Of a stretch of 30,633 nucleotides of DNA, positions 26,702 to 30,633 are shown one piece after another; positions within the stretch are counted from its first letter, which is position 1, and each line of letters begins with the position of its first letter. The DNA comes from Candidatus Pelearchaeum sp. (lineage in GTDB: Archaea > Thermoproteota > Nitrososphaeria_A > Caldarchaeales > Caldarchaeaceae), in assembly GCA_015520425.1 (NCBI GenBank), contig WAQC01000044.1:1-30633 (forward strand). The letters are read 5' to 3'. Under the pieces are notes generated by a model, which was not told where the DNA came from, did not search any database, and saw only the letters and a list, made by a program, of their open reading frames with translations. Both the position numbers and the translations under genes were made by a program.

Positions 26702-27901
26702 CTATACCTCTAGGGCTAGAGACATAGCGCCGCCACCGCCATGGCATATTGTTGCCAGGCCCTTACTCAGCTTATTCCTCCTTAAAGCATTCACAAGCGT
26801 CATAACTATCCGCGCCCCCGAAGCACCTAGTGGATGACCTAGAGCTATCGCCCCGCCGTAGATGTTTAGTTTTTCAAACGGAATCCCAAGTGTGCGTGCC
26901 ACTATTATGCTAGATACCGCGAATGCCTCATTATGCTCAAAGAGGTCAAAGTCGCTTATTCTCATATCCAGCTTCTTCAATAGTTTGCGCGTGGCTGGTA
27001 TGGGTGCTTCGGGGAAGTTCTCTATGTCTAGGCCTGCCCATGTGTAGCCGAGTATCCTAGCTAGGGGTTTTAGACCATACTCTCTTACTGCTTTGTCGCT
27101 TGCCAGAACAAGTGCGACGGCACCATCTGAAAGCTGTGGTGAGTTGCCAGCGGTTATTATCTCAGCTCCCCTAATAGCTGGGGGAAGCTGGCTCAGCTTC
27201 TCAAGCGTGGTGTCAGGCCTTACCCCCTCATCATGCTCAAGCCTCACGCGCCGCGAACCCACGAGAATATCAACAGGCGTTATCTCCTCGTTGAAGTATC
27301 CGCTGGTGGTTGCCTTATGCGCCTTTAGGTGGCTGTTTAGGGAGAATTCGTCAGCCTCGCGGCGTGTAACGCCTTTCGCCCTAGCTATGCGCTCAGCAAT
27401 CTCAATCATGCTCTTCCCATCATGGAAATTCACCAAGCCGTCGCGTGTCATGCTATCTATGAGCGGTGGCCCAGCTTCGTAGAGGAGCTTCACACCGCTC
27501 CTTATGTCTGGCGTGAGTAGGAACGGCGCTCTACTCATACTCTCCATACCGCCTGCGACGACTATCTCCGCATCTCCCGACACGATTGCTGATGCGGCGT
27601 TAGCTATCGCCTTCATACCAGATGCGCATACCTTATTGACTGTATAGCCATCTATGTGGGGCGGTATTCCAGCGTAGTATGCTGCCTGCCTAGCTGGGTT
27701 CTGCCCCACCCCAGCCTGAATCACGTTGCCCATAATGACTTCATCAACCTGCCCAGGCTCAACGCCAGAGCGCTCAAGCGCAGCCCTAATAGCTACAGCG
27801 CCCAGCTTAGGTGCCTCAACATCTGCGAGGCTCTTCAGAAACTTACCAATAGGGGTGCGCGCATATCCTACAATCCATACCTCGCGTAATGCGCGGCTCA
27901 A
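26702..27901 (-). CDS. Acetyl-CoA C-acetyltransferase (thiolase)
   Basis: Full-length thiolase of 399 residues, which cleaves or condenses acyl-CoA molecules. Active-site set: Cys92 in NKVCASGMKA (nucleophile), EHNEAFA, GGAIALGHPLGASGAR with the catalytic His, and CHGGGGA, where the second catalytic Cys occurs with a slightly altered CxGGGxG. It therefore looks like a true catalytic thiolase, not the inactive archaeal thiolase paralogue that pairs with HMG-CoA synthase and DUF35. It is divergent from a 3-hydroxyacyl-CoA dehydrogenase, so both may act in beta-oxidation, the reverse pathway or a carbon-fixation cycle. The start is TTG 27901, preceded by TTGAGGCG. Confidence 0.94.
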   Translation of the reverse strand: MSRALREVWIVGYARTPIGKFLKSLADVEAPKLGAVAIRAALERSGVEPGQVDEVIMGNVIQAGVGQNPARQAAYYAGIPPHIDGYTVNKVCASGMKAIANAASAIVSGDAEIVVAGGMESMSRAPFLLTPDIRSGVKLLYEAGPPLIDSMTRDGLVNFHDGKSMIEIAERIARAKGVTRREADEFSLNSHLKAHKATTSGYFNEEITPVDILVGSRRVRLEHDEGVRPDTTLEKLSQLPPAIRGAEIITAGNSPQLSDGAVALVLASDKAVREYGLKPLARILGYTWAGLDIENFPEAPIPATRKLLKKLDMRISDFDLFEHNEAFAVSSIIVARTLGIPFEKLNIYGGAIALGHPLGASGARIVMTLVNALRRNKLSKGLATICHGGGGAMSLALEV

Positions 27902-27919
27902 CGCCTCAATAATCTACCT

Positions 27920-27946
27920 GTGATTTGCAGGATTTAAGATAATCAC
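27920..27946. promoter_or_regulatory. Inverted repeat around the thiolase TATA box
   Basis: GTGATT at 27920-27925 and AATCAC at 27941-27946 form perfect 6-base arms, 21 bases centre to centre. The spacer contains ATCTTAAAT on the minus strand, a likely TATA box about 30 bases before the thiolase start. Arms two helical turns apart flanking a TATA box would suit a repressor, possibly of acyl-CoA genes, but the arms are short. Confidence 0.38.
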
Positions 27947-28021
27947 GGCATACAACCTTTGACGAAACGCGATTAGCCCAAAAGGTCTATTTGTAGGCGT
28001 AAGAGAATACTCGCAGCGGTC

Positions 28022-28885
28022 ATGAGTAGGAAGATAGCTGTTCTGGGAGCAGGGCTGATGGGGCATGGCATAGCGCAGGTCGCGGCGCAGGTAGCTGGAT
28101 ACGAGGTCAACCTAGTTGATGTGGAGCAGAAATACCTAGAGAAGGGCATGCAGGCCATAAAATGGAGTTTGGACAGGTTCGTGAGTAAAGGACAAATAAG
28201 CAGGGAAGATGCGGAGAATGTTTTGAAACGGATACACCCAACGACGAGCTATGAAGATGCTTGCTCTGATGTGGAGCTTGTAATAGAGGCTGTTCCAGAG
28301 GATGTGGAGATTAAGAAAAGTGTTTGGAAGAAGGTGGATGAGCTTGCGGGAAAAGATACTATATTCGCCAGCAATACATCATCCATAAGCATAACCCTAC
28401 TCGCGTCATTCACCTCAAGGCCTGAGAAATTCTGCGGGATGCATTTCTTTAATCCGCCACAACTTATGAGGCTAGTTGAAATAATACGCGGCAGGCTAAC
28501 GTCTGACGAGACGCTGGAATACGCCAAGAAGATAGCCAGCGAGATGGGCAAGGAATACGTTACGGTGAATAAGGATGTGGCTGGCTTCATAGTCAACCGA
28601 ATCCTAGTCCCAGCCCTCAACGAGGCCGTGCAACTGGTTTACGAGGGTGTAGCATCACCCGAAGATATAGACAAAGCGATAAAGCTCGGCCTTAACTGGC
28701 CCATGGGGCCTATAGAGCTGATAGACTACGTGGGAATAGACACCACACTACACGTCTTAGAGGTTTTCCAACATGATTTCGGAGACCCCAGATATAGGCC
28801 CTCGCCGCTGATGCTTGAGATGGTGAGAGCTGGGCTATACGGGAGGAAATCCGGCCGCGGCTTCTACAAATACGACAAACGATGA
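28022..28885 (+). CDS. 3-hydroxyacyl-CoA dehydrogenase (3-hydroxybutyryl-CoA type)
   Basis: NAD(P)-dependent enzyme interconverting (S)-3-hydroxyacyl-CoA and 3-oxoacyl-CoA. The 287-residue single-module form lacks a fused enoyl-CoA hydratase. Motifs: Rossmann GAGLMGHGIA at residues 9-18, FASNTSSISIT, the catalytic dyad His141 (MHFFNPP) and Glu153 (LVE), DVAGFIVNRILVPALNEAV, LGLNWPMGPIELIDYVGID, and the terminal KSGRGFYKY. ATG 28022 is the start. It lies 120 bases from, and divergent to, the thiolase that would act next in the same pathway. Confidence 0.95.
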   Translation: MSRKIAVLGAGLMGHGIAQVAAQVAGYEVNLVDVEQKYLEKGMQAIKWSLDRFVSKGQISREDAENVLKRIHPTTSYEDACSDVELVIEAVPEDVEIKKSVWKKVDELAGKDTIFASNTSSISITLLASFTSRPEKFCGMHFFNPPQLMRLVEIIRGRLTSDETLEYAKKIASEMGKEYVTVNKDVAGFIVNRILVPALNEAVQLVYEGVASPEDIDKAIKLGLNWPMGPIELIDYVGIDTTLHVLEVFQHDFGDPRYRPSPLMLEMVRAGLYGRKSGRGFYKYDKR

Positions 28886-28893
28886 CACAAACC

Positions 28894-29178
28894 TTACTGA
28901 CGCACAACATAGGCGAATATTGAGAAGCCTGCTAGGCCGAGTAGGTTAAGTATCAGCAAGGGATACGCCAAGTCGGCTGAATAGTCCCACGCCATAGAGT
29001 AGAAAATATACGCCGCATAGACATTCTGTACCAAGAATATCCCAGTAAGGGCTAAGAGGGAATTTACAAACTTAGACCTAACTATACGTCTAGTCAGCAT
29101 GTATGTCTTGAAGACGTATAGGAGGGCAAAGGCTATCAGAAGGGAGATGACTATGTTCATTATCCAGAGCGGTCCCAT
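28894..29178 (-). CDS. Three-helix membrane protein partnered with a winged-helix regulator
   Basis: Small 94-residue membrane protein of no clearly known function. Three hydrophobic helices lie at about residues 5-24 (IMNIVISLLIAFALLYVF), 40-60 (FVNSLLALTGIFLVQNVYAAYIFY) and 70-91 (YPLLILNLLGLAGFSIFAYV), with a basic loop TRRIVRSK after the first. Its ATG lies inside the 3-prime end of the regulator gene (19-base overlap), so the two are translated together. Pairs of an ArsR-like winged-helix gene and a small three-helix protein are widespread in archaea, for example the haloarchaeal DUF7521-type pairs; this may be a distant version. It could sense the membrane or control the regulator. Confidence 0.75.
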   Translation of the reverse strand: MGPLWIMNIVISLLIAFALLYVFKTYMLTRRIVRSKFVNSLLALTGIFLVQNVYAAYIFYSMAWDYSADLAYPLLILNLLGLAGFSIFAYVVRQ

Positions 29179-29501
29179 GCCTTCTCCCTCACCTCACCCA
29201 TCTTAATCCCAGCCTCGCGAATTATTGAGTCAATCAAATCCATATTATCTAGCAACTCTGGTGAAAGATGGTATGTGATGTTATACTTCTCGCCATGCGC
29301 AACTATCATCCTATTCTCCATCAAGACGTTAAGGTGGTGCTGTATCGTCTTGTAGTTCAGGCCCAGCTTGGTGGCGAGCTGGTTGGCGTTGGCGGGCGCT
29401 TGTCTAAGGGCCATGATTATCATGAGCCGCTTATGGCCGCCCTTAGACCCGACAAGCAGCCACCAAAACAGCTTCCGCAACGGTTCGTAGGGCTGTCTCA
29501 A
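29160..29501 (-). CDS. Winged helix-turn-helix transcriptional regulator, ArsR-like
   Basis: DNA-binding regulator of 113 residues. The winged helix spans about residues 20-85: KRLMIIMALRQAPANANQLATKLGLNYKTIQHHLNVLMENRMIVAHGEKYNITYHLSPEL, with LNYKTIQHHLNVL as recognition helix and a beta-wing in GEKYNITYHL. No metal-binding Cys set is seen, so the signal is not a metal through the usual ArsR sites. The N-terminal FWWLLVGSKGGHKR is short and hydrophobic. Start is TTG 29501; a TATA-like ATTATAGGTAAAG lies about 40 bases upstream on its strand. It overlaps the following three-helix membrane gene. Confidence 0.87.
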   Translation of the reverse strand: MRQPYEPLRKLFWWLLVGSKGGHKRLMIIMALRQAPANANQLATKLGLNYKTIQHHLNVLMENRMIVAHGEKYNITYHLSPELLDNMDLIDSIIREAGIKMGEVREKAWDRSG

Positions 29502-29561
29502 GCCATAAACAGAGATACACGAGAGTCTTTAAGCTTTACCTATAATACCCCAGCATGGTTG

Positions 29562-30053
29562 TTAGAGGTCTAAGACATGGAGGTTTAGTAGGTGTATTAA
29601 GCCAACGAGCTCGTTTGCGGCTGATATTGAGACGGCTGCCTCAATAAGCTCCTCTTGGCTTACGCCTAACTGGAGCGTTGCTCTTATGAGCGTCTCGCTG
29701 ACAGCCCCGCTCCGCGCCTGCTCTGCCGCATGCCGCGTGAAGATTAGAAGATTCTTAGTCTTTTCATCAAAGCTGGAGCGTCTTAAGCTAGTCTCCACCT
29801 CCACAATCCTCTCCTCAGGGATACCGACCAGAGATAGAAATCTACGCCAAGCATCGCTACATGCTGGGCATCCATGAGCCAAAACAACCTCATACGCGAT
29901 GAGCTGCTTAACCTCTCTGCTCAAAGCCCTATCCTCAAGAAGAAGCCTGAAGTTCTCCCACTTCCTACGAAGTAGCTCAGGGTCTCTAGACAGCGCCCTA
30001 AACGGCTGAGGAAGCCCACCAAAAACAGAGCGAACCTCCTCCAAAACACTCAT
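29562..30053 (-). CDS. Carboxymuconolactone decarboxylase / AhpD-like family protein
   Basis: All-helical AhpD-fold protein; relatives act as thiol peroxidase or reductase partners. The CxxC pair is present, Cys62 and Cys65 in HGCPACSDAW, but the histidine of the peroxidase motif CxxCxxxH is replaced by Trp69, so classical AhpD chemistry is doubtful. Helical segments REVKQLIAYEVVLAHGC and the repeat-like LIEAAVSISAANELVGLIHLLNL are typical. I start at ATG 30053 (163 residues): TTTTAATT at about 30094-30101 on the minus strand would start transcription near 30073, after the upstream TTG 30098. That TTG would add an unlikely hydrophobic stretch. It is the first gene upstream of the regulator on the same strand. 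Confidence 0.84.
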   Translation of the reverse strand: MSVLEEVRSVFGGLPQPFRALSRDPELLRRKWENFRLLLEDRALSREVKQLIAYEVVLAHGCPACSDAWRRFLSLVGIPEERIVEVETSLRRSSFDEKTKNLLIFTRHAAEQARSGAVSETLIRATLQLGVSQEELIEAAVSISAANELVGLIHLLNLHVLDL

Positions 30054-30124
30054 AACAAAAACAACAAACAAAAACCCTAAATGAATTACCCTGAACAATT
30101 AAAACCCCAAACAAAATGACTCAA

Positions 30125-30136
30125 CCCTTAAATAAC
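30125..30136 (+). promoter_or_regulatory. Candidate TATA box for tRNA-Phe
   Basis: CCTTAAATAAC lies about 26 to 37 bases before the tRNA 5-prime end, which is the expected distance for an archaeal tRNA promoter. Confidence 0.5.
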
Positions 30137-30161
30137 AAACAAACAGCCCAAAAACACGGCA

Positions 30162-30235
30162 GCCCCGGTAGCTCAGACTGGGAGAGCGCCCGGCTGAAGA
30201 CCGGGATGCCGCAGGTTCAAGTCCTGCCCGGGGCA
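30162..30235 (+). tRNA. tRNA-Phe (anticodon GAA)
   Basis: A complete cloverleaf can be drawn. Acceptor stem GCCCCGG pairs with CCGGGGC (30228-30234), discriminator A30235. D arm GCTC/GAGC at 30171-30187. Anticodon stem CCCGG/CCGGG with loop CTGAAGA, anticodon GAA at 30196-30198. T arm GCAGG-TTCAAGT-CCTGC at 30211-30227. There is no intron in the anticodon loop, and CCA is not encoded (ACCT follows), so it is added after transcription. Confidence 0.97.
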
Positions 30236-30247
30236 CCTCCAAAAACC

Positions 30248-30265
30248 ATAGCCCAATCTGGCTAT
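30248..30265 (+). terminator. Small hairpin downstream of tRNA-Phe
   Basis: ATAGCC-CAATCT-GGCTAT forms a 6-base stem with a 6-base loop, 12 bases after the tRNA. There is no U-run, so it may be an end-processing or termination element, or chance. The rest of the spacer to 30355 holds nothing I can support. Confidence 0.3.
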
Positions 30266-30355
30266 ATGAAGTGTTTCTGTGATGAGTTTCCACTAGTAGG
30301 AATAGGTTTCTTCTGAGTATGTGAGAAAATGGAGAGGAGATGCGTGTTTGGTGGT

Positions 30356-30633
30356 TTACCATTCTTCTATTTTGTAAACGCCGCCGCCTTGCGTTCCTAC
30401 GTAGAGTATTGAGTTGTTGCGTGGGTCCATTTTTATGAAGATTATGTATTTGTGTGGTGGTTGTGTTTTTATTGGGCTCCAGTTCTCGCCGCCATCTTTG
30501 CTGATGTATATTGCTGGTTGTTGGTTGTCTAGTGCGGCCCACCAGACGGAGGCTGCTGCGAGTATCTGGTTTTGGTTTATTTCTATTGAGAATATGTAGG
30601 GCTGGTCAAGCACTTCAGTCCATGTTGCGCCGC
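30356..30633 (-). CDS. C-terminal end of an Asp-box (BNR) beta-propeller protein, truncated by the window edge
   Basis: Only the last 92 or so residues are visible; the gene continues beyond the right edge, and the reading frame is open to base 30633. It contains an Asp-box repeat, ISKDGGENWSPI (SxDxGxxW), and the tail of another, GATWTEVL, next to the edge. DPRNNSILYVGTQGGGVYKIEEW is the closing blade, typical of sialidase-, VPS10- and Ycf48-like propellers, which are often secreted. The visible part is rich in Asn, Lys, Ile and Gln with A-rich codons, unlike the Gly/Ala/Arg-rich neighbours, so it may be an acquired or surface protein. The function of the whole protein cannot be judged. Confidence 0.75.
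   Translation of the reverse strand, partial: GATWTEVLDQPYIFSIEINQNQILAAASVWWAALDNQQPAIYISKDGGENWSPIKTQPPHKYIIFIKMDPRNNSILYVGTQGGGVYKIEEW

Noticed and set aside
30099..30542. 147-codon open frame on the minus strand
   Set aside because: It runs through the tRNA-Phe gene and the Asp-box coding region in another frame, so it is not a gene.

Overview
This 30.6 kb window is chromosomal DNA from an archaeon, most likely a thermophilic member of the TACK group. A Caldarchaeales/Aigarchaeota-type lineage is my best guess, not a proven one. Support comes from a eukaryote/archaeal-type ribosomal protein S26e, an archaeal-type ProRS, an archaeal-type short triosephosphate isomerase, a CDP-archaeol synthase for ether lipids, a stand-alone JAMM protease, TATA-box promoters about 25 to 35 bases before near-leaderless starts, and many GTG/TTG starts. 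The genome is very compact: no gap reaches 300 bases, and several convergent genes share their stop codons. I see no CRISPR array, insertion sequence, integrase or phage gene.

Layout. (1) 1-5527: aldehyde dehydrogenase, rps26e, an HtpX-like membrane protease, proS, a JAMM protease divergent from proS, and tpiA. (2) 5628-10490: a tight glycine-cleavage operon gcvPA-gcvPB-gcvT, with an unusual luciferase/Mer-fold-like gene meeting it tail to tail. (3) 10591-16263: an RNase H-fold nuclease, a gamma-glutamyltranspeptidase, a class V aminotransferase, a MaoC-like hotdog gene with a disrupted start and lost catalytic residues, a SerK-like (ParB-fold) putative serine kinase, and serA. Together with gcvPABT, the aminotransferase, SerK-like protein and SerA point to a serine/glycine/one-carbon neighbourhood. 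(4) 16471-17314: carS and a GYD-domain protein. (5) 17465-23741: a BMP-family nucleoside-type ABC importer (binding protein, double ATPase, and one polypeptide fusing two permeases) followed by a convergent CodA-type deaminase. The deaminase has Cys at the position of E. coli CodA Asp-314, a change linked to 5-methylcytosine deamination. This is the most interesting functional prediction here. (6) 23899-25826: an orphan sufB behind a promoter with two tandem inverted repeats, then a Met-rich four-helix membrane protein. (7) 25881-26691: a HEPN/MNT toxin-antitoxin-type pair. (8) 26702-28885: divergent thiolase and 3-hydroxyacyl-CoA dehydrogenase (acyl-CoA metabolism). (9) 28894-30633: a winged-helix regulator overlapping a three-helix membrane protein, an AhpD-like protein, tRNA-Phe(GAA), and the C-terminal part of an Asp-box beta-propeller protein running off the right edge.

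All functional calls come from reading the sequence and recalled family knowledge; no database search was run. Start sites were chosen from promoter distance, Shine-Dalgarno-like sequences and family length, and alternatives are given in the entries.
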